The notes: generated from the sequence alone by a model not told the origin. A stretch of DNA of 64,000 nucleotides from Zoroaster sp. YZ-2022 (GCA_029582265.1 CM055826.1:37270127-37334126); one strand, 5' to 3'. Shown: positions 20,057 to 31,525, counted from the first letter of the stretch. A program made the numbers and translations.

Positions 20057-21256
20057 ATGACCATGGGAATCACTAGGATATCACGAAGATGTCGGAAGGT
20101 TCTTGCAGTCTCTAGTTTACTGGTATTGGTGGTAACATTTGCATTGATGATGTATAGAGGAAAACGTGGGCCAGGCGACGGGTACCAGTCGAGGGTAGAT
20201 AAACTGGCCGTTGATGGCGATGTAAAAGGACAAATGATGTCAAAAAATGATGAAAGGCAAAGAAAAGTCGGCAGTCTTTCACTGAACAACAACACTGTAT
20301 TAACCAACGAGCAATGCGACACCTGTTGTTACCGATACGTCGACATCAACCAAGGCATTATAAAGACACTGGCAGATGCAGAGCTCGGAGAAAGAGGTTG
20401 TCGACGAAGACTTCCCGACGCCATGATATTTGGTGTAAGAAAATGTGGAACTACCACTTTACAGAATTTCATTAGTTATCATCCGGATATCGCTATGACC
20501 CCGAAAGAGTCAAGTTTCTTCAACTCTAACAAGGAGTTCAAGAAAGGATTGGAATATTACAGAAGAAAGATGATTTACTCGACGCCAGGGCAGGTCTCGA
20601 TGGAGAGAACTCCCGCTTACTCTTGTTATCCGCAGATCCCGCCATTGATAAAGAAAACGTTACCGAACGTCAAACTCATAATCATCATGCGGGACCCTAC
20701 TGAGCGAGCTGTGTCTGACTTTGTACACATGCAGGTCAAACTTGCATCAAATTTGTCACCGCTGACCTCAAACTCAACCGACCAGAAGCTGGTCACGTCA
20801 ACCAAAGGTTGTAGTACGAGTCCCGGCTACTTCATCGCTGATACTTTCGAGAAATCTGTTAAAAACGCAGACGGTGAAATTAGATCATCAAATCAGCTCA
20901 TATCCAAAGGGGTCTACGTTAAAGATATACAGAGATACCTGAAGTATTTTAAAAAGGAACAAATTCTTGCAATAGATGGAGAAGCTTTTATCAATAATCC
21001 CTATCCGGCTGTTAAAAAAATCGAAAAGTTTTTAGGCATCAGGGATTACTTCACTCCAGACCACTTCTACTATGACGTGGACAAGGGATTTTTTTGCCTC
21101 AATAAACCAATACCTAAGAACTGTATGCAGCCGACGAAAGGGCGCCCTCACCCGAAAGTAAACAAACAAACATTGGATAAACTTCGTGAATACTACCGTC
21201 CGTACAATCAGGCTCTTAAAGAACTGATGAATTTGAACTTTCATTGGTCTTCGTAA
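20057..21256 (+). CDS. HS3ST-like heparan sulfate 3-O-sulfotransferase, gene C
   Basis: A 399-residue single-exon protein. The signal anchor is at about 15-33 and the CDTCC motif near residue 87. The PAPS loop reads GVRKCGTTTL (126-135), where the first Lys has become Arg as in vertebrate HS3ST1. Glu151 in KESSFF is the expected catalytic base. The 3'-phosphate motif is RDPTERAVSD with Thr for Ile. The Cys pair in FFCLN...NCM and the KGRPHPK motif are present. By eye about nine residues in ten match B. The expected role is Golgi heparan sulfate 3-O-sulfation. It is the only plus-strand member because it sits in the inverted arm. Confidence 0.88.
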   Translation: MTMGITRISRRCRKVLAVSSLLVLVVTFALMMYRGKRGPGDGYQSRVDKLAVDGDVKGQMMSKNDERQRKVGSLSLNNNTVLTNEQCDTCCYRYVDINQGIIKTLADAELGERGCRRRLPDAMIFGVRKCGTTTLQNFISYHPDIAMTPKESSFFNSNKEFKKGLEYYRRKMIYSTPGQVSMERTPAYSCYPQIPPLIKKTLPNVKLIIIMRDPTERAVSDFVHMQVKLASNLSPLTSNSTDQKLVTSTKGCSTSPGYFIADTFEKSVKNADGEIRSSNQLISKGVYVKDIQRYLKYFKKEQILAIDGEAFINNPYPAVKKIEKFLGIRDYFTPDHFYYDVDKGFFCLNKPIPKNCMQPTKGRPHPKVNKQTLDKLREYYRPYNQALKELMNLNFHWSS

Positions 21257-21410
21257 TTTCAGATTTTCACATTTTAAATACGTTTATTTTCTGATACACT
21301 ACATGAACAATATAAGTTATTTAAATTTAATCCCTAGGTGTTAAATTTAATTAACTTGTCACTTAACGAACATTTCAGAGGTTCATTCAACACTAAAGAG
21401 AGCCTTTAAA

Positions 21411-21696
21411 ATATATCTTTGAAACATCACAATGAAACATCATGTACAACTCAGTATCAATTTTGAAATAATTTGTTTACCTTTTAATTCCCAAACTGTG
21501 GGCGTTTTGAGACCACGAGTACATCAGTGATGTCACAGCGGGGTTATATGCAACGTCATGGTTGGTTTGTGTATAAAACTTGATTGAATCGTCCTTACAA
21601 TAAGTCTCTAAAAGAACTGATGATGAATTTCGTTGGTCTTCGTAATATTAATATTTTCACATTTAAATAAGTTTATTTTCTGATACAGTACATTAA
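21411..21696. repeat. Block Y, partial copy 3
   Basis: 21420-21610 matches 3550-3730 (ACATCAGTGATG, CAGCGGGGTTATATG). It is followed by a second partial copy of the gene 3' end at 21610-21690 (AAGAACTGATGATGAATTTC..TGGTCTTCGTAAT), so the 3' flank is locally duplicated. Confidence 0.65.
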
Positions 21697-21872
21697 AAAC
21701 TACACAGGCGACTCGGGCAAGCTCGGTGGTCGAGAGGTTAAGATGTCTGCACTAGGAGGAGGTCGTGGGTTCGAATCCCGCCCGAGTCGCCTGTGTAGTT
21801 TCACAGACACTTGGAAAGCACTGAGTATACAGTGCTATACACACGTCGGTGTAGGGCAAAATTAAATCAATT
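21697..21872 (+). mobile_element. tRNA-Ser-like SINE, copy 1, with 22-bp terminal stem
   Basis: A box TGGTCGAGAGG and B box GGTTCGAATCC sit in a class II tRNA layout. 21697-21718 and 21780-21801 are perfect 22-base inverted repeats (AAACTACACAGGCGACTC..). The acceptor stem is thus extended far beyond the normal 7 bp. The body runs through TATACAGTGCTATAC to AAATTAAATCAATT. A second copy lies at 23114-23290. Confidence 0.75.
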
Positions 21873-21898
21873 GTTTATCTCCCGACGCAAGAATTTCA

Positions 21899-23080
21899 CC
21901 ATGACCCGCTCTCTCGTAATGAGGAATGTCCCCCAATGGACGATTTCACGTAAACGAGCTCTCTGAAGTTCACATAACGTAAAAAATCGCATTGAAATCG
22001 ATTTTGAGGTTTTTGTGTATTTAGGTACCTTAAGTATGAAAGTTTGTGTGTGTTATTTTACTTTTTGAGAAAAATATCAATAAAGTAGAAAATAAAAACC
22101 TTTTCTCAAGCGTGTCTGTGTCCATTTTTGTTGCAAATCGTCCTCGTTAGCTCCAAAAAGACGAGTTTGAACTCCTTTTGTAAGCGCCGTATCGAGCCGC
22201 GCCATTATCATTTAACATGCATGTTTGGTACTGTTAGAAAGGTCATGATGTGACCTCTGTAATTTTAGTAATGACATCACTGTCTGAATACTGAATAATA
22301 AGATAAGCGCCCAAAAACTTAATACAGAAAGTCTCCTTGTTGCTAAGTCTAAGCCCTACGTCGTAGGGTTCCAGCGAGCTGATTGGACGAACGTGCGTCA
22401 ACGGGTTACTGAGCTTGCGCAGTTTGGATGTTTACCTCGAATGGACGTAGACAAGCGCCAAAGTGGGCGGTTTAAGCGCAGCCTGCCGGCCTGATTGTAC
22501 TGTGTGCTTTCGTGATTTTGCGTACCTTGTCAGCGTACATGTGCACGGCGCATGCACTGGGCATGGGATCGGAGCGACCGGTCATGCATTGTATAGTAGT
22601 ATACATCACGTTCTTCATGTACACGCATGATCGTTGTTTGACAGTGTTTGTTTATCAAACATTCAGAGACCCAGGACTTCTAAAGTAATTTGAGCATTGA
22701 CGTTAAATTTTCACAGAGTATTCTTAAGGACATGGTCCATACGCCTGTTAAATTTTGTGATTCTAGCCTTTCCGAAAGATTACCGTACCGTTGCCACGGT
22801 AAGTTATTTCGTTCAAGTACACGCAGCGCGTAAGTTCAAAAAAAAAAATTGTTCGCAGCGCGTACTTTTTTAAAAACCCGTTTTTCTCGTAAAACGTTTC
22901 TGTAACAATCCCACCAGTATCTCAACTTCTTTGTTTAATAACTTTGGAACGGAAAAAGGGACACATTTATGTTTGGCTTCATTGGAAAGCCCATTAAATG
23001 CTCGTTATGATGTATGCATATCTCCATTTTTCATATTTGGGGGACATTCCTCATTACGATAGAGCGAGTCATCGCGGAAC
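21899..23080. mobile_element. 1.2-kb inverted-repeat DNA element, non-coding
   Basis: The ends carry TCGTAATGAGGAATGTCCCC (about 21915) and its reverse complement (about 23040), within inverted repeats of about 36 bp. There is no transposase ORF. The SINE copies lie on either side in direct orientation. The superfamily was not determined. Confidence 0.65.
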
Positions 23081-23113
23081 CCGCTGCTATATAGGATTCT
23101 AGCCGGCCAATCG

Positions 23114-23290
23114 TCATCGGGCAAGCTCGGTGCGGTGGTCGAGAGGTTAAGATGTCTGCACTAGTAAGCAGGAGGTCGTGGGTTTGAATCCCGCCCGAGT
23201 CGCCTGTGTAGTTTTTTCACAGACACTCGGAAAACACTGAGCATACAGTGCTATACGCACGTCGGTGTAGGGCAAAATTAAATCAATTAC
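23114..23290 (+). mobile_element. tRNA-Ser-like SINE, copy 2
   Basis: GGTGGTCGAGAGGTTAAGAT and GGTTTGAATCCCGCCCGA repeat copy 1. The left half of the 22-bp stem is missing. The 3' end AAATTAAATCAATT runs directly into the 81-bp minisatellite array. Confidence 0.75.
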
Positions 23291-23800
23291 AAATGTTGTA
23301 CCTTCCTTTTAATGTATATCTTGATTCAAAGAGAGTAAGCATACTCATAGAAGCAGTTTTGTCAACATTACCAATGCTGTACCTTCCCTTCAATGTATAT
23401 CTTGATTCAAAGAGAGTAAGCATACTCATAGAAGCAGTTTTGCCAACATTACCAATGCTGTACCTTCCCTTTAATGTATATCTTGATTCAAAGAGAGTAA
23501 GCATACCGGTACTCATAGAAGCAGTTTTGCCGACATTACCAATGTTGTACCTTCCCTTCAATGTATATCTTGATTCAAAGAGAGTAAGCATACTCATAGA
23601 AGCAGTTTTGCCGACATTACCAATGTTGTACCTTCCCTTCAATGTATATCTTGATTCAAAGAGAGTAAGCATACTCATAGAAGCAGTTATGCCGACATTA
23701 CCAATGTTGTACCTTCCCTTCAATGTATATCTTGATTCAAAGAGAGTAAGCATACCCATAGAAGCAGTTTTGCCAACATTACCAATGTTGTGCCTGTAAT
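23287..23800. repeat. 81-bp minisatellite, array 1 (about 6 units)
   Basis: Unit of 81 bp containing TACCTTCCCTTCAATGTATA, TTGATTCAAAGAGAGTAAGC and GAAGCAGTTTTGCCAACATT. One unit has a 6-bp insertion (near 23505). The array is open on both strands. A lone diverged unit follows at 23955-24025. The same family is found at 41128-42010 and 60665-62745. Confidence 0.95.
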
Positions 23801-24029
23801 GAATGTATACAGTTATACGCTCATACATGTTATTACAGTAATATTGTATACCGCCCTCTGTTGACTATTGGAGATCAAACAAAGACCGCCATCTTGGAAT
23901 ACACACACATGTCTCAAGTGCATTTTGTATTTAATGAGTACGAGCGTTGATTATTAAAGTACCTTCCCTTTATAATGTATATCTTGATTCAATGAGAGTA
24001 AGCATAGTCATGGAAGCAGTTCAGACACG

Positions 24030-25828
24030 ATGGAACATTGGGAGGAATAATGGAATTAAGAATAGGCTCAATTCAGCTTAAATAAATAAAGGAATATCTG
24101 CGGGTAAGATACGATTTATCTACTTGGCAACTTGCAACTGGAACATATTGACAATGAGTGCAGTGTAAAAGCAGGGCCACTAGTCTTCGAAAATTTTGCA
24201 AATAACTCGAACCTGTGCCCATTATAACAATTCATAAAACAATGAAATTTATAGGGGCGTAACGAAGGCATTTTCTTTAGGGGTGTGGAAGCCAATTTGC
24301 CGACTGACATCAGAGTTGGGTGGGTGGGGGGGGGGGGGGTTGGGGCGGGGTAAATTTACCGACACAACACTAATATGACCAGACAAATTTACTTGGTTTT
24401 TCTCCCCAAAATGGACACTCTTGGGGGGGGGGGGGGGGGGGCGGGGGACTGCCACCTGAAACCGCATCTTATAAACAACTGATAACAAATAACTCGGCAA
24501 ATCTTCAGTGCTTAGAAACACAATACATTTGCAGTCGCCATATCTTTATAGGTTTGCCGACTGAAAATTTATTCTGTACCAACCCTTGTTCTAGTACCTT
24601 TGGTGCTTCATTTACCGACTGAGGGTCTAAATGCCGACTGAGAAAAAGTATTGAGTGTGGGGGGACTGCTCCAAGGATCACAATTATAAGAAGTTTCCAA
24701 TTTCCCAGTGTATGACATAATTTCCTTCCCTCTTGCAAATAACCCAAACCAGTGTATAACGCCTCCATTCGTTATGTTTTTATTTTATTTTGTCTTTATC
24801 TATTTTGGAGTTTATGTTTGGAAATAAATACAATTACATTGAATACGGCTTGCAGTAGCTTGAATTATTATTTCACGGAAGAAAAAAGTGTTAAGAGTTT
24901 GCAAATAGAAATACAGGCCACGACTTTGTATCTAGATCAGGGTAAACTATTAAAAAGCGAACAGCATAATGGGGAAAGCAAAACTTGCACTGGAGGTGTT
25001 CAACAAAAGAAGAGTTATTGGGGACTAAACTGAATTGGTTAATGGTGCAACATTTGGATTTTGGGAGAGTACATATTCACTCCAATCTTCTGGTCCTCAG
25101 TGGCGATTGGTACTAACGTTACATAAAGTTTGGTGACTGGAGATTTTTCAGTACTCTGCACGTACATATAACGACTAAGTAAATCTGGTAGCTTTGCATG
25201 GTGAAGAGGATATAAGTAAAGACTATTTGCAGTAACACCATGTGAAATTCTTAACTGAGTAGTAATTAGTTCTGAAAAGAACTGGAGGTTACAACTAGTT
25301 CGATTTTCCTTTTACAAGATAACCAACTGTAACCAAACTACTATACGGTATGTCACGATGTCATTTTATTTTATTAACTGTGGACTAGTACAAGTTTAAT
25401 TTGCAGGTTACCACGACACCTCAGTAAAGTCTGTCTCACAAGGTTGAATGGTCATAGTCAAGTGGTGAGGTTAAAGGGTTGGTTTTTCTTTTTCTTTCTT
25501 CGCGGGAGTTTTGAATAGGTGTTGCATCATGTGCTCTGCGCGTAGGGCATGCTGGGTATGAACGACACGATATACTCAGGCGAGCTTTTGTTTTGGCTAG
25601 GCGTGGCAGATTCCAGGAATTCTAGACTTGGTATACAAGCAGTAGCCGGTTCCCAGAGCATATTCAGATTGAGATATTAGTGATATTTATGTTTAAATCC
25701 GGCGTAAAAAAAGCGAGAGTGCGACAAATCCTTGAACGGCAATTAAAGCAGATATTTTTGCTCTGCAAATTTGCTGTGAAGCTCGGACAGATCTCCCCGA
25801 TTGCTATTCTGCCAGGCAAGACATATCG
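24030..25828. other. Gene-poor spacer with G-rich tracts
   Basis: G runs lie at 24320-24345 and 24423-24446. A Penelope-type repeat piece (GGTAGCTTTGCATGGTGA.. GTAATTAGTTCTGAAAAG) is at 25190-25300, related to 44595-44700 and 54290-54430. No convincing gene was seen. Confidence 0.45.
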
Positions 25829-26405
25829 TAGCCCTGATAGGACCCTATCTACAGTGCAAAGTACACTTCCGATAAGGTCCTGACCTTCTCGTTCATATAC
25901 CTGTAAAGTTTGCACTGGATTTTCTCCTTTTTTTATCTGTCTTCGTTGGCTGAACCAAGGAAATGCAGGCACTCTAACTTCTTAACTGCCTCTTGGAGAA
26001 ACAATTTTTGTTGAAAGATGTCTAAAAAAAGAGGATTTCCCCGACCTTTCTCAGAGCCACGCCCTTGCGCAATTGATGTTCTGCCACGCAATCGATGTTC
26101 TGACCCCAAAGGTGACAAGGTCATCGCTCGATGAACGGCATGAAAAATTTGTACACAGATTGGCCATTGCTATGAGAAAGGTTGGGGATATCCTCTTTTT
26201 TTAGACATCTTTCAACAAAAATTGTTTCTCCAAGAGGCAGTTAAGAAGTTACAGTACCTGCATTTCCTCGGTTCACCCAATGAAGACAGGTAAAAAAAGG
26301 AGAAAATCCAGTGCAAACTTTACAGGTATATGAACGGGAAGAACTCTTGGTCAGGACCCTATCGGAAGTGTACTTTGCACTGTAGATAGGGTACTATCAG
26401 GGCTA
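25829..26405. mobile_element. Foldback-type element with long terminal inverted repeats
   Basis: Arms of about 220 bp (25829-26050 and 26170-26405) are inverted copies starting TAGCCCTGATAG. The flanks GGCAAGACATATCG (25815-25828) and GGCAAGACATACTG (26406-26419) look like a long target duplication with two changes. There is no ORF of its own. Confidence 0.8.
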
Positions 26406-26419
26406 GGCAAGACATACTG

Positions 26420-27502
26420 ATTGTAAGTACATGTACTTTTTGTAAATACCTTTTTAATGTACTTGTTTAATTACCGCCATTAATTATAGGAAAATTGGTT
26501 TACATCTACCCCATAGAATGTGTTGTTTCCTTAAATCATAGATATTGCAGAACATGTAGAGCTCATGTCATTTGTAAAAAGTAAACTGGTATGCTTTTAG
26601 TATAAACGATGCATGACCTTTAAAAAAGGGGGTCATCCTATGTCATGGTGTATATTTTAGGCAATGAAATGCTTTCTTGCTTATAATGAAGAGACTAACG
26701 AACGCACACGTATATTTAATGTAGCTCACCAGCAGAGAACACGTACGAGAACTATTATAAAAGGTCTTTTGTAAAGATACTTAATTTGAGATTTGGTTAT
26801 GATGTTTAGATGATCGACCGAGGCGAGAGGCCGTGAGGCTCTCGGTTTCATCTCTGACAAAGCCAAAGTGAACGGGACTACCATAGGTTCATAGATTCAT
26901 TTATTTTCCACAGTATCAAAACAGTAATGACAATATCAATCAAGAGAAGTCAAGTACAAGAAAACGATATTACTGAAAAAAATTAAAGAATAGATACAAA
27001 GCAAAAGTGATACTGCAGAGGGATCCATCTATGGAACAGCTAGTCCAGGTCCACACAAAGGCTTCCTTTAGATTACCGGGCGGCTACCGTGTTACGCACG
27101 AAGACATGGCTGGCCAACAAGTGATTCACCAGAGTGTGACATCCATCTTGAAACCCACAGGTGGAATCTAACTGTTCATTTATACGAGCTGGAACTGCAG
27201 AACGAACTTTTACGTACGAACTGTTGGGATATTTAAATCCTCCAGGCCTTGGGGCTTAACACTCGCTAATTGATCAGGATCTAGGGTTGTCATTTTGATT
27301 ACCGCCCACTATGTAGTAAATCTTTCAGTTTAGCGGGTATAGATAGACGTTATACTTAGCTGGTAAATAGCGCAATTTCGTAGAGTTACCTCGTGGGACT
27401 ACCCGAGTTAATTAGTGCTTGGTGGTAATTAAACAGTCGGAACAGAAATTTTGGATTTGATCTACAATTATTTTGCTGTGTCGTGACCCCGTGAGTTTTC
27501 CC

Positions 27503-27505
<3 letters not shown>
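26420..27505. other. Spacer, possible transcript end
   Basis: On the minus strand, AATAAA near 26903 follows a non-repetitive stretch, so the 3' end of a transcript or LINE is possible. No protein was recognised. Confidence 0.25.

Positions 27506-27588
<83 letters not shown>
27506..27588. repeat. (AT)n microsatellite
   Basis: About 83 bp of pure AT dinucleotide. Confidence 0.97.
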
Positions 27589-27593
<5 letters not shown>

Positions 27594-27724
27594 TTAATTG
27601 AATCTCGGATATTTTTTTTGGACATACTATTGAATACTAAAGTGAGTCCACCCAAGAAAGTTTAAATTGGTTTCGATGTGCACACGCATGCTATACAAAA
27701 TCATACCCCATTTTGACAAATTAA

Positions 27725-28512
27725 AGTTCACATTCACTAGTTCATTAAAAACTTTATTGTGAGTAGTAGTCACGAAATTTCTCCAGTGTTTCTTTGTTCA
27801 CTTGCGGGTGAGGGCTCCACACAGTTATTATAGGTAATGACTTGTTAACCATTGTAGAAGTGGTCTGGAGTGAAGTAATTCCTGATGCCTAAAAACTATT
27901 CGATTCTTTTAACAGCCGAAAATACTAAACAAAGATTATTGATAAAAGCTTCCCAATCTATTGGAAGATTTTGCTTGGCCTTAAAATACTTCAAGTGTAT
28001 TTGTAGATCCTTAACGTGGACTCCTTTTGAGATTAGTGGTGATTTTATGATTTTTATTTCCTTTGCAATCACTGATCTCTATTATCTGTGTCCTTTCTCT
28101 ATTATTATACTGACTGGATCGAGGGTCATGAGCTTACGTTGAAACCACTGCATGCCATGTTACCACTCTCATAAACCACGCCTTGCAATGCTACACAGAG
28201 AGAATCATCCTCCCCATTGTATGTGCGTTCCTGTGTGTATTCCTTTTGTGTTTCTTTTGTATATGCGAGTAGTAAAATGGCCCTCGCGATGGCTTCACTA
28301 ATTAATTAAGCACTCAGTGGATTAACCTTATATCCAGTCAGTATAACTATAGAGCAAGGACTCTATGGTATAATAGAGATCAGTGTCTGGCACCAAATAA
28401 TCATCCATACCTCATCATGCAAATAATGATACCATTTTCCCCAAACCAGTGAATAGAGCCTTCATTCCGACAGTTCAATGATATCCCAGTGAATTCCATG
28501 GTCAAAGAGACT
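27725..28512 (-). pseudogene. HS3ST-like pseudogene with central deletion
   Basis: 27725-28090 on the minus strand matches the C-terminal third of the family (the KGRPHPE region, AFINNP, SKGVYVKD equivalents) with stops and frameshifts. Homology returns at 28485-28512 with the start codon region (GTGAATTCCATGGTCA) and continues into the 5' flank to about 28740 (CTGTCGGAAATGGAT). The PAPS-binding and catalytic parts are missing. The flank is further split by the Mutator-like element at 28738. Confidence 0.8.
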
Positions 28513-28737
28513 GTCTAGTTGCCGCCTCCTCTGTGTCAAAACACAATGGAAATCATATCCCAGACAAGTCTATTTACATTACGAAGCGTTGGAAATAACA
28601 GAAGAGTATCTGTGGCTTCGCTGCTACACCATCTACCTTTACTACAACTAAATAGCGCCACCTACGGTACATTTCCACTCTGAAAGGTCTCTCATCTTCC
28701 TGTCGGAAATGGATGCATTTTATTGTTATGTCAATGT

Positions 28738-29430
28738 AAGCTTGGGCGAAATCGATTTTTTTCATCCATGACATATCGGCAAACATATATCGCGATTATG
28801 TTTTCATTCATGCATGATTGCTTTAGAGCCGATAACTACAGGTATGTACCCCTTTATAAGCGTCACGATAAATCGCAAATTCATTTGCAGAGCGTGTATG
28901 TACTTCTGAAGTAGTTCGCTTTTGTTTCTCACTTCCAAAAGCTGAAAAGACTGTTCTAATTTTATTTCCATGGAATTTCTGACTTGACTCACAATGCCGA
29001 TTTCTTTTTTAATCGCGATATCTACTACTCAAAACAATTTAGGGAACAAAACAATTTAGGGAACACCGGATTTACTGCAAGAGGTGGTCACACCCGTTAT
29101 TGAAATGTTCCATGAACCGGGATTTTCATTTGCATCCCCCTCTCTCTTTCAGTAGTCATGTCATGTGTAGTCATGTGTAATCACTACATGCATCCTTTAT
29201 CATCTGTTTCATTGTGCAGTTGTTTCTCATCAATTCTGTGAAACATTGTGTTTATCTGAAATAAATGATCTTGCTTTAACTGAGATTATTCCGGTGTTCC
29301 CTAAATTGTTTTGAGTAGTACATATTTCTTAATCGCGATTTGCTGATACCTCGATAAGGTTATCGATATCGTAATCGAATAAAAAAAATGTATCGCGATA
29401 TTCGATATTATCGTGTTATCGCCCAAGCTT
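28738..29430. mobile_element. Mutator-like MITE with 10-bp duplication, copy 1
   Basis: The ends are AAGCTTGGGCGA and TCGCCCAAGCTT. The 10-bp duplication ATGTCAATGT lies at 28728-28737 and 29431-29440. The interior is rich in ATCGCGAT/TATCG repeats. A copy without the nested insert is at 55994-56358. The duplication length suggests Mutator, but no transposase is present. It interrupts the 5' flank of the HS3ST pseudogene. Confidence 0.85.
29025..29318. mobile_element. Mariner-like MITE nested in the Mutator-like element
   Basis: Inverted ends CTACTCAAAACAATTTAGGG and its complement are flanked by TA on both sides (29023-29024, 29319-29320). The other copy of the host element (55994-56358) lacks it. 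It has no ORF. Confidence 0.82.
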
Positions 29431-29574
29431 ATGTCAATGTCGGAAATTTGGATATAATTCAATAATTAGCAATATAATCAACTCTCAGGGGATCGCGTGG
29501 GATGTCATGTGGCAGATACAGTTACAATAACAAGAAAATTAGTTTCTTCCTGTTTTTGTCAATTCAAGCATAAG

Positions 29575-29895
29575 CCAAAAAAAGTCTCAGGTTTCTGGTC
29601 ATATGTCAGTTTTTTTGGGGTAATCTTTTTTTGCCAAACAGTGAAATACGTAATACATGTATACGCGTTTATTGGAACCAGACCAAATTCCTCATACATA
29701 ACGTATGGTGGCTAAGAGAAGCCTCACAAAAAAAACTCGTTTAAAACACAGCACGGCAGAATTCCAATCGATCCAGCAATTGTGGCTACAAATGGACATC
29801 GTTTCATAGCAACGAAAAAAAGAAAATTAAAAATGCCGACGTGCGGCTCTGAGGCGACGCACGCAGAGACCAGAAACCGGTCATAACGGTAGAGT
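29575..29895. repeat. Harbinger-like MITE relative, copy 3
   Basis: It shares GTATGGTGGCTAAGAGA and AAACACAGCACGGCAGAATT with 1824-2128. The left end is AAGCCAAAAAAAGTCTC. The right end carries CCGACGTGCGGCTCTGAGG. Confidence 0.6.
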
Positions 29896-29984
29896 CTGCA
29901 TTGCAACACATCGTTGCATCAAATTCAAATGACCTATATCGGGTTGTTTACTTACGGTTGCCAAACATGGTCCACTACCAAGCA

Positions 29985-30570
29985 TATGTGTGGCGGTCCA
30001 GGAAAACCCAACACATGGTCAAATTTTTACAATTCTTGTTGAGCATTTAATCAAGTAATACACCCTTTACTGATCTCATTACAGTTTTAATGAGTTCAAT
30101 ATTCAAACCACAACTAAACTTATCACCTTTCAAAGACGGTTTATTCTAAAACCCACAAACAGAGAAATTAGGCTTCAAAGTACTGTTGTCTATGCAGTAA
30201 ACGTATATCCCTTGAACTATTAATAGGACAGGATCAGGACTAGTGTAGAGCTTTCCATTGATGGGTTATTCATAGGGGGGCGTGCTTTGGGAGAATTCAT
30301 GAGCGTCGGCCAAAAAGTGCATTGTTTTAGAGTGAATTTTTTAAATCTTCTAATTATTTTAAAATGCATTGGGTTCAAAAACATTCCAAAAATACATTTT
30401 ATACTTTGATTTTCCTTTTTAAAAATTTTAAGAGGAAATTTAAAGACAACAACTTCCATTTGGAACCAAAATCTCAAAAATGACACTATGGTAAATGTTT
30501 ACGTAAATCGGTCCATAATTACAAAATGTGCGTGTCGACTTCCGACGGGTTTTCCCCGACTGCCACACAT
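29985..30570. mobile_element. Short inverted-repeat element (MITE)
   Basis: ATATGTGTGGCGGTCCAGG near 29986 and the inverse of ATATGTGTGGCAGTCGGG near 30566 bound about 585 bp without coding sequence. Confidence 0.5.
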
Positions 30571-30604
30571 ATACATTACAAATTGGTGACTACACAAAGA
30601 GCAA

Positions 30605-30970
30605 TGGAAAGAAACATGTTAAGGATTACACTGAAAGACCGGATACCAAACCAAACCATTAGAGATAAAACAAAAGCAGAAGACATCAGAAAATATTTCT
30701 AAACAATGAATAAAAATGTCCTGCAAGGACATGTAGCAAGGATGACGGACAGATGGACAATAAGAACCACAGAATGGCAACCAAGAATAGGAAAAAAGAT
30801 CCAGAGGTAGACCGAAGAAAAGATGGAGGGACGATGTAGTGAAGCTGGCTGGGGGGGGGGGGAACCTGGACAAGGACGGCAAAGGAAAGAGCATCATGGA
30901 CGATGCCAAGGTACAAGGGTCGTTTGGGATACATGGTTTCCAAGGAGATTGTTTTAGAGCGACTTAATTT
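30605..30970 (+). mobile_element. LINE C-terminal fragment, RTE/endonuclease-RT type, decayed
   Basis: From ATG at about 30617 the frame reads MLRITLKDRIPNQTIRDKTK and AEDIRKY, then is broken. Further on RSRGRPKKRWRDDVVKLAG appears in another frame, followed by TWTRTAKERASW. This is the usual C-terminus of endonuclease-reverse transcriptase elements. Only a frameshifted fragment remains. Confidence 0.7.
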
Positions 30971-31386
30971 ATACACTTAGACGCGCAGATAGAGGGGGCG
31001 GGGCGGCAGCCCCTTCCCACTTGAGCCCGGTTTTTGTTCACATTTAAAAACTGAAATAAAAATACTGACCCCATCATCACCCTTAACACGTGGGGGACAC
31101 TAGTTGTGACCTCCATCAAAACATTTTACGTGCTAACATTTTTTCCAGGGGTTACTTTTTATGCTATATTCCAACAATTTTGCTCACCGTATGGAACATG
31201 AAATAGGCGTCTGCTATTGTCTTTTATTTACAAAAATGATAACTACGACAAACACAAAATAATGTAGATACGATTTGATGAAAGCATTTTATTAGACGAA
31301 CAAATTACTGAAGATAACATTAGGCCTAGGTATTTCGAACACACAAAGGGTTCGATCATTGTACAATTATCAGGAAATAAAAAGTT

Positions 31387-31525
31387 CGTCAATTGGTCTT
31401 TAACGCAGGATAATGACCGGTTTTGGGCATTCTCACGAGCGATGGACGGACCTCGCTAAATGCAAGGTCTCTTATTGCCAGTGGCCACGCCCAAAACTGG
31501 TCATTGTCCAGCGTTAAAGACCAAG
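31387..31525. mobile_element. Palindromic MITE
   Basis: TTGGTCTTTAACGCAGG at the left pairs with the inverse of CCAGCGTTAAAGACCAA at the right. The arms extend through GGTTTTGGGC/GCCCAAAAC. Short hairpin element. Confidence 0.65.

Larger units (their letters stand above)
18830..21410. repeat. Right arm of the inverted duplication carrying gene C
   Basis: Reverse copy of 13540-16640. It includes the 770-bp flank insert (about 18930-19755), the proximal 5' flank, gene C and its 3' flank. It does not have the 613-bp MITE found beside B. Confidence 0.8.

Noticed and set aside
21032..21244. ORFs antisense to the HS3ST C-terminus (also 14293-14523, 1957-2268)
   Set aside because: They mirror the sulfotransferase coding sequence and vary only as expected from the sense strand.
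26900..27200. Host gene 3' UTR on the minus strand
   Set aside because: Only an AATAAA supports it; no coding exon was found.
27386..27655. ORF rich in Ile-Tyr
   Set aside because: Translation of an (AT)n microsatellite.
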